A stretch of DNA of 64,000 nucleotides from Buddleja alternifolia (taxonomy: Eukaryota > Streptophyta > Magnoliopsida > Lamiales > Scrophulariaceae). The position numbers and the translations under genes are program-made. The notes beneath the pieces are model-generated. The model saw only the letters and a program-made list of their open reading frames with translations, had not been told where the DNA came from and ran no database searches. The stretch is taken from positions 22,701,022 through 22,765,021 of the forward strand of contig CM033399.1 in NCBI GenBank assembly GCA_019426215.1, read 5' to 3'. The number at the start of each line of letters is the position of its first letter. Positions within the stretch are counted from its first letter, which is position 1. Positions 11,601-22,821 of the stretch are shown here, piece by piece.

Positions 11601-12088
11601 CGGGAGTGGGGGGCATTATGATGTGAACCAAAAATATCTAAGGGCATTACAGTAATTACACATATCTCCAGCTAGGTCCGGGGCGCCACCCATGGGTTAA
11701 AGTCCGCGGTTAGCATGCTAGTCAAGCCCAAAAGGGTTGACGACCTATTAAGAATATTTGGGCTATTTTATTAGTCTAAGAGTAATATTATCAAGCCTAA
11801 TGGACCACTGACAAAGTGAAGCCCATGGTCCACAGCCCATCGCCAGCTCCATATAAATACCTTGTAGGAGTTGGGAAAAACTCATTATCTGCTCTCTCCA
11901 GAAAAATTCACTGGCTAGAATTGAGAGTAAAAACAATACAGAACTATTAATTGACTTGATCCCATATTCATCAGGCACGTAGGCAACTCATTTAAACAGC
12001 GAGTGCAATCTATACATTCATCAACCCCTAACCTAATTTGTCATGCATTGGATCGGTTCCACCATCCCACGCGGTCAAATACGTGACA
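11601..12088 (+). mobile_element. Polypurine tract and LTR of a plus-strand Tat-type Ty3 element
   Basis: A purine tract, cgggagtggggggc (11601-11614), is followed within a few bases by tgtgaaccaaaaatat (LTR start about 11622) and the LTR ends about 12088 in acgtgaca, giving about 467 bp with TG...CA ends. A TATA box, ccatataaatacc, lies at 11849-11861, with a presumed transcription start some 30 bases on. The tract plus LTR order means this is the 3' LTR of a plus-strand element whose pol is not in the window. The minus-strand ORF at 5903-10894 sits where Tat elements carry antisense additional ORFs. No partner LTR was found. Confidence 0.6.
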
Positions 12089-12600
12089 TTACGATTTTTA
12101 CCATAAATACACAAACTAAATGCTTCATCGTTGAATACTTAAATAGTCATATTATTTAATAAATAATATATTCATCTTTATGCGTAATTTTATTTTACAC
12201 TAAGCTTAGTTAAGTCAAAATAATAAATAAAAACAAAAATTTGGTTTGATCAATTAAGGTTGAAAATTGTATCCCAATCCAAGACATAATTGTTTATCTC
12301 ATCAATGATTAGTGACGCTGTGACAAACAATAGATTTTTCCCACATACTACCTACCCGAATCACATTTCAAGTAAATCCATATTTTGAGTCCACAAAAGT
12401 GCTCTTACCAAAAAAACACAAAAGAGTCCACAAAAGCGCCATATCTTTAATACACTAACAATAAAAAACTCATCCTCATCATCACAACTCGTGTTCTATT
12501 ACCCCCTCCGACCCGAGAGGTTCCTTTTTTCAGTCTGTAAATATACAGAAATACATACAATTCTGTTCTGTTTTGTATGTATTTGTATTGGTCTGTGTAG
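12089..12600. other. AT-rich intergenic DNA upstream of the GSH1-like locus
   Basis: No gene is seen. The last 100 bases (about 12500-12600) contain pyrimidine-rich and tgtatgtatttgtattgg stretches that continue, after the Ty3 insertion is taken out, into the sequence at 14314. This may be the promoter or leader of the ligase locus. Confidence 0.4.
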
Positions 12601-12605
12601 CTAGC

Positions 12606-12986
12606 TGATAAGATCCCAACTATGAGTGGGGATCTAACACTCCAAAACTACAATACTAAAGTTTATAGAAGTCCCTTAATGTGAGTGTGGACTAGCACTC
12701 CAAGAACAAGAGAGAAGAAGAAGACTAATTCTTAGAACAATATGCAATTTCTTACCATTCATTAACAAAGTTGTAGATATAAATACAAGACTAATATCCT
12801 TTAAAAAAGAAACCACTACCCATAATGCTAAAAACCACTAGTCCACTACTAATTATCTAATTCTAAACAATTAAAAGGTGATAATAACCACTAGTCCACT
12901 TCTAATTCTAAACAAATAAAAGCTGAAAATTAAAAACTTAATCAAATTGACCTATTTCATCACATAATTTGCCAACGAGCATATCA
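12606..12986 (-). repeat. 3' LTR of the small Ty3 element
   Basis: This 381-bp LTR is the 3' one for the minus-strand element. The last pol codons run into it: a frame with GLEDKALFEDG at 12989-13021 stays open past the LTR border and ends at a TAA inside the LTR, as in several Ty3 chromovirus-like families. Confidence 0.85.
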
Positions 12987-13052
12987 ATACTCCCGTCCTC
13001 AAAAAGGGCCTTGTCCTCAAGGCCCATGACTTGCTTTTTGACGGCAACGTGG

Positions 13053-13844
13053 TTAGCCAAACTCAATACATTCGATATTTAACAAAGTAGGATACGGAGG
13101 GCCGGTTGGTTCAGTGTGGATGAGATCGGGAATTGGAGGTTTGGATACGTTACTATGGTCGAGTGGTGTGAGTGAGAGTTGATGGTCGTTTTTCAATTTT
13201 TCATAAACCAAGTTTTCCGGTTCTAATTCCTTATCCAACCTATCTTTATGTGCTTGTTGGACTATTTTGTTTTCTTGATTGATGGAGTGTGTCACGGAGT
13301 TGAGAGTGAAGCAGGGATTTTGGGGTGTCATGGTTTGAGTAAGATTGGCGGGTGGAGCAAGACGAGGCTGCCACGGTTGGATGAATTTTTCGGTTGAGAA
13401 AAACGATGATAAGCTTGCGGTGTTGGTGATTGGAAGAGGGGGTTGAGTTGAGGAAGCCAAATTTTGGGTTTGCAATTTTGCAACAGCAGCGACGGGTTGA
13501 GTTGATGGCGTCAAAATTTGGGTTTTGAATTCTTCAGGAATAGCCATCAAAGGTTTGTACCTTTGATCAAACTGTGCACGATCTTCATCAAATTTTTGAG
13601 TCACTTGGGCTGGTGGGAAGATTGTGGGAAGTGGTGCGGCGGCTATTTGTGGAAATATGTAGGATAGGAATTGCATCAGGGAATCATGGCGTTTAGTGTC
13701 TTCGGCATAGCGTTTTTGGTTCTCGATTGCTTGCTTCTTTTCAGCGGCATCGATAGCTTCAAAACGGTTTTGCAAATCTTGAAGGTTGTCGTTTAATGTA
13801 CGGATTTGGTTGTTAAGTGAAGGAGGATCATGGCATGGAGGCAT
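13053..13844 (-). CDS. Ty3 gag N-terminal region (truncated, about 264 aa)
   Basis: The frame is open from inside the LTR, but the likely start is the ATG at 13844 (MPPCHDPPSLNNQ), 25 bases inside the LTR border and next to the primer-binding site. Features: an N-terminal coiled-coil-like stretch (LNDNLQDLQNRFEAIDAAEKK, about residues 15-45), then a Pro/Thr/Gln-rich region. The capsid and zinc-knuckle parts of gag are absent because of the internal deletion. It ends at a TAA at 13053, one frame away from the pol remnant. The ORF may be translated but no function can be assigned to it. Confidence 0.6.
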   Translation of the reverse strand: MPPCHDPPSLNNQIRTLNDNLQDLQNRFEAIDAAEKKQAIENQKRYAEDTKRHDSLMQFLSYIFPQIAAAPLPTIFPPAQVTQKFDEDRAQFDQRYKPLMAIPEEFKTQILTPSTQPVAAVAKLQTQNLASSTQPPLPITNTASLSSFFSTEKFIQPWQPRLAPPANLTQTMTPQNPCFTLNSVTHSINQENKIVQQAHKDRLDKELEPENLVYEKLKNDHQLSLTPLDHSNVSKPPIPDLIHTEPTGPPYPTLLNIECIEFG

Positions 13845-13869
13845 GGTTCGAGAGGATGAAAGCACCAAT

Positions 13870-14308
13870 TGATAAGATCCCAAATATGAGTGGGGATCTA
13901 ACATTCCAAAACTACAATACTAAAGTTTATAGAAGTCCCTTAATGTGAGTGTGGACTAGCACTCCAAGAACAAGAGAGAAGAAGAGGACTAATTCTTAGA
14001 ACAATATGCAATTTCTTACCATTCATTAACAAAGTTGTAGATATAAATACAAGACTAATATCCTTTTAAAAAGAAACCACTACCCATAATGCTAAAAACT
14101 ACTAGTCCACTACTAATTATCTAATTTTAAACAATTAATACCCATAATGCTAAAAACCACTAGTCCACTACTAATTATCTAATTTTAAACAATTAAAAGG
14201 TGATAATAACCACTAGTCCACTTCTAATTCTAAACAAATAAAAGCTGAAAATTAAAAATTTAATCAAATTGGCCTATTTCATCACATAATTTGCCAACGA
14301 GCATATCA
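13870..14308 (-). repeat. 5' LTR of the small Ty3 element, with a 58-bp internal duplication
   Basis: The 439-bp LTR equals the other LTR plus a tandem duplication of 58 bp (14081-14138 and 14139-14196). 381 + 58 = 439 accounts exactly for the length difference. The duplication therefore arose in this LTR alone, after or during insertion. Confidence 0.9.
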
Positions 14309-14313
14309 CTAGC

Positions 14314-15742
14314 TGAAATTATTTTGGTGGTTTTCTGTATATATGAAAATTTTCTCTCTCTTTGTTTTAATATTTCTGCTTCTGGGTTTGGACTTTTAGG
14401 GGTATTTTTGATTGTTTAATGTGGTAATAATTAATTATCTTGGCTTGGTCGGTGGGTGGGTGTCTTGGAACTAACCGGGTTGTGTACTTTGATGTGCTTT
14501 CATTAGAAAAAGCTTTGTTTAGTGCTTACTTTTCTATGTTTTTTTCTCACAAAAGAATGTTCTTTCAGTTCTATGAGCTGTAATTTAAGTAATACATACA
14601 TACAGGAATAGTACAACACAGGGACAATATTTTTTTTCTGGTGATTCTGCTTGCAATCTTACTTTAAAGGGCTTTCAACAAAAATAAAATTTCTTGTTCA
14701 CTAGATATGCTATATTGCTAGCTACTATCATATAAATTAACGCTATTTCTTCAACCCCATCGCATTGACTCGGCTCGGCACACCAAAAACCGCACATTTC
14801 TTCAACCTCTATAATTATTGTTCTGATTTGTTGTGTTTTTGTAAGATTCAATATTTGTTTTACCAGAATTCAATAACTATTTTTCTGTTGTTTGCATTTA
14901 TTTTGATTTTGATTCTAAGGTAGTCTTGAATGTGGATTTTGTAGAATTTGTTGTTGTTTCATAAAACCGATTTGAATTGAGTTCAAAGGCACTTTGGGAT
15001 TCAGCATTTATGGAAGAGTGCTGATTATTTCCGTTTATATTTGTGGATTTTACATAAAATTTTAGAATTGGTCAATGGCAATATTCTTTGCTTACCCTGG
15101 AATGGAAAATGTGTGAAATCAAGTCCAAAGCTGCGCAAGAATATGAAGGATCTTTTGCATGGTTTTCAGCAACTTATGAATTTATTATATTTATTTTTAA
15201 TTGAGATGATGGTTGTATTGTATTAATTATTGTTGCAATATGAACTTGGTGATTTTTAACCTTCAAGGTTGATTGAGCCAATCATACTATGATTTTTGAC
15301 AATTCTGGCCCACTATTATGGCTCCTAGTAATCGTGTCTTGTAATTGACTGCATGATACATAATACATCCTTAATAATTAGGCACCATAGAGTAAAACTG
15401 AAATTACTTTAATTTATGTGGTGTTTCTATTGTCATAACGCATATGCTGTTTTTCATCCCGAAACTAAATTGGAGTATTTAAATGGTGGTTTAAATTGTA
15501 CTCCATTAATCTCTATGTTATAACTTCTTGGACAAAAACCTTGTTAATATGTTGATATTGCACGAACTTTGGGTTGCATCAGAATCATTTAAAGCCATGC
15601 ATCGTTTGGTAACTTTGTTATGTAACCGGTTCGGTTTGGTGGACTTTTTAGTTACTACTTCATCATGGTGAACTGACAAGTGTTTTTAGTTTGAAAGGTA
15701 GTTTCTTAAAAATTTGTTTGTTCAATTTTTCAGCTTTCAGTC
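14314..15742 (+). other. Presumed 5' leader/promoter region of the GSH1-like locus
   Basis: No ORF of note. Plant GSH1 genes usually have an intron in the 5' untranslated region. Here a pyrimidine-rich acceptor (gttcaatttttcag at 15720-15733) precedes the ATG at 15743 by nine bases, so the coding start probably lies in the second transcribed exon. The first exon cannot be placed by eye; the CT-rich stretch at 14350-14380 is a possible leader. The Ty3 insertion at 12606-14308 interrupts this flank about 1.4 kb from the ATG. Confidence 0.45.
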
Positions 15743-16418
15743 ATGGCATTGATGTCCCAAACTGGTTCATCACACTGCATTCAGTCGGAGCTAATACATT
15801 GTAAAGCTAGACATAATGGACCTAAGAGCATTGCTAACACAATGGAGACAACAAAAACCAAGGCAATCTTCTTTGGTTTGCGGCCCCCTTCATCGAGTTC
15901 CTTGAAGGCAACACAAAGCTGGAGTTTAGATGGCACTGCATTAGTACAGAGGCGAGGGCGTTTGGTAACTGTTGCTGCAAGTCCTCCTACAGAAGATACT
16001 GTTATAGCAACAGAGCCGCTCACAAGTGAAGATCTCATAGATTACCTTGCTTCTGGTTGCAAGCCTAAGGAAAAGTGGAGGTACAGCTTCTAGCTCTTGC
16101 TTGTGGAATGTTTTCATATGAAAAGATTCTGAGCTATCAATTTGTGCTACTAAGGTTTATAGAACAAATTTACGTAATATCTTTTTGTCGTGAAACAAGC
16201 AATTTGATGGGCTTATTTTGAAATTTATGCATATCAATTATATAGGGAAGATTAACAATGAAATTTAAATATGGAATAAATATGTTTATTTTCACATTGT
16301 TTCTCCGTCTATTTCTTGGGGTGGAAAGGGGCCAAAATCGTACCCTAGTAATCTGGGATCATTGTTCATGTTAGTCTCGGTGGTCATGCATGCATGGATG
16401 GATCCATAGCTGAAGGTG

Positions 16419-16447
16419 TGGGGGGGAGGGGGGGGGGGGGGGGGGGG
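16419..16447 (+). repeat. Poly-G tract in GSH1 intron 1
   Basis: About 29 bases, all G except one A near 16427. One of three long G-runs in the window (others at 39277 and 41872). Tract length is likely to be unreliable in the assembly. Confidence 0.9.
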
Positions 16448-17952
16448 GAGAGTCAACTAGGAGAAAGTTTAAACAAATTTTCTATGACATGAATTTCAAA
16501 TTTGATAGGCAAATTAAGATTGAAAAAGTGTGACAAAAGATTTATGTTGTCTTGAGATTATTTAAACACTACAAAATTTATTTGAAGTGATGCATGATGT
16601 ATTTCATTATTTAATGTATCAGGGAACTTATTGAAATTTCTTACAGTTCTATTTTAATATATAGCAAAGAGAAGAATCGACATAGAAATTCTTTTATGAT
16701 TTTTATATATATGCATAAGAGAGTGAGTAGAGAAACAATTCATGTTTTTTGTCTCCTCTAGTTCTTTTTAGGTGAAAGAGACTTTGTGGAAGTAAGAAAA
16801 TAAGGTAGAAATTGAATTTAACATTAGTGAACATTGAAGTTGTCTAGAGAAAATATCAAAATTAACTATTAGATAGTTTAGATCTATCATTTATTGTATA
16901 TACCAAGCTTTTAAAAAATTAGTGGAGAATCAAATTTGACTCGTAATTTGTTATTGAGGGACCAATCATTAAGCTTACGTATAATTCCTTTATGATATGT
17001 ATAAATTATAACACAGGTATGCATATAGAAAATATTCCATGTCTTTTATTTTTTTTGGGTGGGTGGGGGCAGCTCCTCCTCTCCCTCTTATATCCATTCA
17101 AGAATGTATGACCTTTTTCTTGGTGATATTGTGTACACCATATTTCGTATTTTGTTCTTATGTTTCAACCAATGACCTAGCATCATCGTACGATTTCGAT
17201 CAATGTCATTCAATGCATTTTAGAAGGCTGGGATTTTGGTGCATACTCAGAAAAAACAGCAGTTTCTGAAGTGTTTTTCTTTTTATCTTCAATTGAATGT
17301 TATGTGCATGTGTTTAAAGGCTCATATATCAACGTTGATGTGACATCTAATACTCCAATATAAACTTGACTTGTAAAGGATAGGGACTGAACACGAAAAA
17401 TTTGGGTTTGAAGTTGGAACACGACGACCCATGAAATATGAACAGATATCTGAGCTTCTTAATAGTATTTCTGAGAGATTTGATTGGGATAAAATAATGG
17501 AAGGTGAAAATATTATTGGACTCAAACAGGTACGACCTTTAATTTCTGTTACAATGAATGTTGAAATTGTTCCCCTCCTCCCCCTCCCCCTCTTTTTTTT
17601 TTTGCCTTTCTAAATGTAATTTCTAGAAAAAAGTAATTATCAAATGACATGAAGTTTTATTCTCATTTTCCTGAACATTTATTTCCTCCTGTGTCAGGGA
17701 AAGCAAAGTATATCTCTGGAGCCTGGCGGCCAATTTGAGTTTAGTGGTGCACCTCTTGAAACCCTGCATCAAACTTGTGCTGAAGTCAATTCACATCTTT
17801 ACCAGGTTAGTAACTTGTGATTATGGTGTTTTCTGGTGTTTCTCTTTCCTTCTTGAAAAATAGTTTTTTGTATTCTTCAATGTTTCTGATTTAACTTAAA
17901 CATGAAATATATGCATCTGGGAAAATATGTGAAGTGGTTCTTTGATTTCCAA

Positions 17953-18022
17953 GCAATTTGCTGAAAAATGTGGTCTCTCTCTCAGCAATTTGCTGAAAAA
18001 TGTGGTCTCTCTCTCTCTCTCT
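17953..18022 (+). repeat. Tandem duplication plus CT microsatellite in GSH1 intron 3
   Basis: A 32-bp unit beginning gcaatttgctgaaaaatg occurs twice head to tail and ends each time in a (CT)n run, longer in the second copy. It is intronic. Confidence 0.85.
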
Positions 18023-21000
18023 ACTTATACTTGAGTTGTAGTCTTGTAGACAACTCACTTTAACCAGCCAAAATAGACTCCAATAAAGTTTAGCTTAATT
18101 GTTGTTTCTACATGAAATTCGCAGGTTAAGGCTGTTGCAGAGGAGATGGGGATAGGATTTCCAGGAATTGGATTTCAGCCCAAATGGAGACGTGAAAACA
18201 TACCAGTGATGCCCAAGGTAACCTCTTTACCGATTCATATATTTGAATTTCGGATTTAAACAGTTGCAGTTTTATTCTTCCCTCCTATAGAATCACATTT
18301 ATGCATTTTACTGGACTGTTTACTATCTTGAATCAAACTTTGGAAAGAATTAATGGCAACCTTTTCATCCTATTGCTGCCTCATGTGCAAAATCGGCATT
18401 GACATCTCTCATCTCTATGTCCACATTTTAATGGAGCATTCATGTCTTAAGAAACTATTAGGAATAAGATATTCTTAAATTATTCTGGGATTTTCCTTCA
18501 GAAAGAGAAAGAAGAAGAGAAAACAGATTAATTCAATTGACGGGATCAAAGTTCTTCAACTGGAGGACAAAATCGACAATTTTGTTTGTAATACTGCTTT
18601 TAAAAACACAATCTGTGATCAACTTTAAGAATTCAAAGTTTCATATTATCTTGAGACTTGATTACGCAATAGGCGAGCATCACTTTTAACAATAAGAACT
18701 TGCTAGCCAATTCTAAAAATACCTGGACTTAGGTATGCCTTTTTAAAAATAACATAATAATATATGGGTTCATTTTAAACTGGTTATGCTTTAGATTAAT
18801 ATTTTTTTGATCATACTTCTCCATAATATCATAAATGTTATTCCAAAAAGGATGTGGCACGTGCTTCTCAGGACTAACAGGCTTTTTATTCAAGGATACA
18901 GCCTCACCATAAGTTGGTTGTTTGTTATTTTCGACTTTCTTAGTGAAGATTACTTTTACGAATTCGATCCTCTCTGCTAAAAGAAATGCAATTTTACAGA
19001 ACATAAAGTTACTGAATCATTCTAAGATAAGACCGAGTCAGAGATTTGGAAACAGTGAGACCAACATTATGCCTAAAAATATTAAGGGCAACCATGAAAA
19101 TCAAGTTTTTGTTGTCATTGCTGACAATAAGCGCTGGGTGCAACTTCTTGCCAAAACAAATTAGCATTTTGATCTGTTGGACTCAACCTTTCAGACTTTT
19201 GATGTTTATAATTTTCAATTGTACTATAGAATATGGTTTTTAAGCATCACAATCCATTTCCTTCATCTAATTGAGTTTTTGTGCTTATTACAATTTGTCC
19301 CAACTCCGTTCTTACAAATTTTAACAACTTTATGACATTGATGCTTCCATACGTACTGACAAAATAACTTGGCTCAGGGAAGATATGAGATCATGAAAAA
19401 TTACATGCCAAAAGTTGGGTCACTTGGACTCGATATGATGTTTCGAACATGTACTGTTCAGGTAGGACGAATTTATGAACTCTTCTTTTATGTTTGTATT
19501 ACTTTAGTTGCAACCATACTTTATAAAAAGCCTCCTACCATGTTTTCAGTGTCATGCTATATGTGTTTTTTTTAAGAGCATTGTAGGTCCTGTTGTCTTT
19601 TACAGGTGAACCTGGATTTTGATTCTGAAGCTGATATGATAAGGAAATTCTGAGTTGGTCTTGCTTTACAGCCTGTAAGTTAGTCATTTGTTGTGTTGGA
19701 AACTAATTTGGTTATGCTCAATCTAACTCACTTTGAAAACAGATAGCTACGGCATTGTTTGCAAATTCTCCTTTCACTGAAGGGAAACCAAATGGTTATC
19801 TTCGCATGAGAAGGTAGTTATATGTCACTAACATGGTTCAGCCTTTCCACCATTTCAATGTTTCCCTTTCCGTAAAGAAATCGTATTTTCTTGATTTCTT
19901 CATTGAGAGTTTCCATTTATGTTATAATCTTTTTTTCTTCCACAGCCAAATCTGGACTGACACTGATAATAATCGTTCGGGGATGCTTCCTTTTGTCTTT
20001 GATGACTCTTTTGGGTAAGTTCCCTTGTCCTCTATGCACTTTAATTAGGAAAATGGAAAATCTACTAATTACCAGAGCTACTCTCAGGCACTTCATTTAG
20101 ATTTGTATTCTTCCACTTTGGATTGTGCTACTAAAAATGGCCCATAAAAAGAATACTTCTTTAACCTTCCTTCCTAAGTATACACCTCGCTGAACTAATT
20201 CCACAATTCAATTGAAAAATATTGCACACATCACATTTACAGATTTCTCTCACCTTGATCTGTTATTGAAGCGTATCAGCTTTACGAATCTGTTCAGCCA
20301 CCACTAACCCCTGTGATTGAGGGAGCTTTAAAGCCACTATCACTACCATCATTAAGTCGGATAGTAATATATTTGTATCACCAGCCCTACTTATGAAATT
20401 TTATTACTACTCCCATAGACCTTATAGATCCAGTTAAGCAGTCCCATACACCTCTATCAGTCATTCTGCTTTTCGACTTGCCACAACTCCGGAGTTGTTT
20501 CTGTGTACTGTACAAATTATATAAAGCCATCACAATTTCTAGTTTCTAGGACCACGTCCGGTCAAACCTTACTTCGAGATAGAAAGTGTTACAAATCTAC
20601 TAATGTGACCAAAGCTTTGGTTCACTGATTGACCTTTTCTTTTCTTTACATTTTTAAATGGTTATTGCCTTTTTGCATTGCAGTCAGTTCGTAATGCTAT
20701 TATAGTTCATATAACAAATATGAGCTCCAGCTGTATTTGATATGAAACTGATGAAATCACTGCATCATCGGTCATCCTAAATCTCTGCTCAGTTTTCAAA
20801 AGTTTATTTGGTGAAGTTGGAATATGAAATCCTTGGAGAAAGATATTGGCCCATTCTCTTCTGAGATGGAATTAACATGCCTTTCTTTGGATTCCCTCAG
20901 TCAACCTACATACCTTGACACATTGACATTGTGTGCAGATATATTGCATACACTAGAATAACCTGTTATCGATCAAATCTATTAAGATGAAACTTTCTTG

Positions 21001-22648
21001 TGCTATTCAAAGAATTTATTATGCATCTTCTTTCTTTGCCTCTCTTTTGACAATAAAGTTCTGTTCATCTGGTTCACCATTTGTTATGTAATTTTTTTTT
21101 AAAAAGCTTTCATTAAATGTTAAGACACTTTGCTTTGCAAATGTGGCATTTCCGGGTCATTGTGCAAGCTAGCCTCACCTGTTTCTAGTTATAATACAAA
21201 AATAAAGAAACTTACCTTCAATATGGTGCGAAGGTCAATAGAAAAGTTCTCTTTCAAAAGCCATATATACGTGTAACGGTGTAAGCATCAAAGAGATATT
21301 AAATAATGTGCTTTATGATGTGTTATTGATATGATATGTTCTGTAGAACTGTTGAATCAAACACGCTCATTGGCCTCAAGCCATGAGTGAGTATCCATTT
21401 AGCTGACCCACCTAACTTTGAGTTCAGGATTTGTTGTTTGTCATGAGCAACTCAACTAAAAAACATTATGTTGTCTGATTGTAAAGATCACGTGTGTTTT
21501 ATACATAAATCTCTTGCTTATTATGAGGTTGAAAATGTGCCTCCTACATAGCTTGGTGCCTCTCATGCCACTACATGGGAGTATGGTAATTTCTTACTTC
21601 TTTTCCTGGAGAGGGTGGAATTACCATTTTTGTTTGTTCCCGAATCCATAAAAGTAGCATATTTCTGTTGCATTTTTCTTATGTCATTTCTGAATTTTTT
21701 AGAATCTTGACTATATGTTATTTGGTTCTAAGGTATTAATGAACTGCTTCGTACTTAAGTGAACTCCCTGACTTGTTGAAACAGGTTTGAACAGTATGTA
21801 GAATATGCTCTTGATGTTCCAATGTACTTTGTCTATCGGAAGAAAAAGTATGTTGATTGTGCTGGGCTGTCCTTCAGGGTTTTTATCTATCCTTGAGTTT
21901 TTCTCCCTAATTATGTCATGATGTGATTCTGCTTTTACTTTAGCTGACTATAGTTGTTCCTATTCAAATCTGCTCCAGAATTTTATGGCTGGGAAGCTTC
22001 CTTCTCTTCCGGGTGAATACCCAAACCTCAATGACTGGGAGAATCACTTGACAACAATTTTTCCGGTAAGGCCTTAGAGTAACTACCTTTGGTCTGCCAA
22101 CTTTTTGGTATGGTATTTTGCACCCACTATAACTATGACAAGTGTCATAGGCAGTTTCTCCTCCCCCCTTCTCTCCTCTTCACGTATCTTTCTTTCTTTC
22201 TTCTCCCTCTTTCCTCTTCTTCCTACTCACCTTTTCTTCTTATTTCTCTACAAATATTCCTTTTCTTTTTTGTTATTTGTTTTTCTCTCTTTCTATTGCA
22301 TTAAATTCTAACTATTTATAATAATTGACATAAAATCATAAGTAAAATTTATGCTCGCATAATTTCAAACAAGACATGTGATAGTGATAAATTTTCATAT
22401 AACAAAATAATAAATGAATTAATTATTTTAATTTATAATTTAAAGAAATTAAACACACATCGAGTATGCGACTGCGACTGCGACTAGTTGATATTAATTT
22501 AAATGGCTGAAATATATATTCTGGTCCACTCGGTCTTAATGAGTTCAGGTGTAATTTTTTTTTCCAGGTTAGGCTTAAGAGATACTTAGAGATGAGAGGC
22601 GCTGATGGAGGACCTTGGAGGAGACTTTGCGCCCTGCCTGCATTTTGG

Positions 22649-22821
22649 GTATTTTATCCTTAATTTGCATATTATTAATCTTGTTGTCTTGTTTATATGG
22701 GATTACAAGCATGAGTGTGTTTATCAAGCTACAATAATACAAAACAAAAGATTGTTGGGATGACTAGTAATTTACATGTTCGTGTTGAAGAATCGATCTT
22801 AAAAATTTAGTCAGGTTTCTT
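22649..22821 (+). other. Start of GSH1 intron 11, then junction with LINE sequence
   Basis: Exon 11 is followed by a GT donor and about 100-150 bases of ordinary intron-like DNA before the LINE ORF1 frame opens. The next expected exon of the ligase is not found anywhere downstream in the window. Confidence 0.6.

Larger units (their letters stand above)
12606..14308 (-). mobile_element. Small internally deleted Ty3 element with two LTRs and target duplication
   Basis: Two direct repeats, 12606-12986 (381 bp) and 13870-14308 (439 bp), flank an 883-bp interior. Both start tgataagatccc and end catatca on the plus strand. The flanks carry the same 5 bp, ctagc, at 12601-12605 and 14309-14313, an intact target duplication. 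On the minus strand the primer-binding region attggtgctttcatc follows the 5' LTR at 13869, then gag; pol is deleted except for its last codons beside the 3' LTR. Apart from one duplication the LTRs differ at only about nine positions by eye, so the insertion looks young. It cannot move without help. Confidence 0.92.
15743..22648 (+). pseudogene. GSH1: Glutamate-cysteine ligase, chloroplastic (gamma-ECS), 11 exons, decayed
   Basis: This is the plant ligase of the first, rate-limiting step of glutathione synthesis (Glu + Cys + ATP), normally about 520 residues and plastid-located. Exons by splice consensus: 15743-16080, 17379-17529, 17698-17805, 18125-18217, 19378-19461, 19606-19674, 19743-19813, 19946-20014, 21785-21878, 21979-22065, 22568-22648; 1245 bases, 415 codons, about 80% of the family length. 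Exon 1 encodes a Ser/Thr-rich transit peptide ([14 protein letters not shown]). Later hallmarks: [84 protein letters not shown]. Defects: TGA at 19651-19653 (codon 274) where the family has Arg (CGA to TGA); one Glu codon missing at the exon 10/11 join; Cys to Ser in the FMAGKLP segment; terminal exons absent. The LINE and Sirevirus fragments follow directly. Confidence 0.93.

Noticed and set aside
22089..22311. Two overlapping hydrophobic ORFs of about 70 aa
   Set aside because: They translate a CT-rich stretch in GSH1 intron 10; both frames are leucine/serine/phenylalanine rich because of base composition.
15743..22648. GSH1 as a functional gene with the stop bypassed
   Set aside because: No plant readthrough context or alternative splice avoiding 19651 in frame is evident, and the terminal exons are missing as well.
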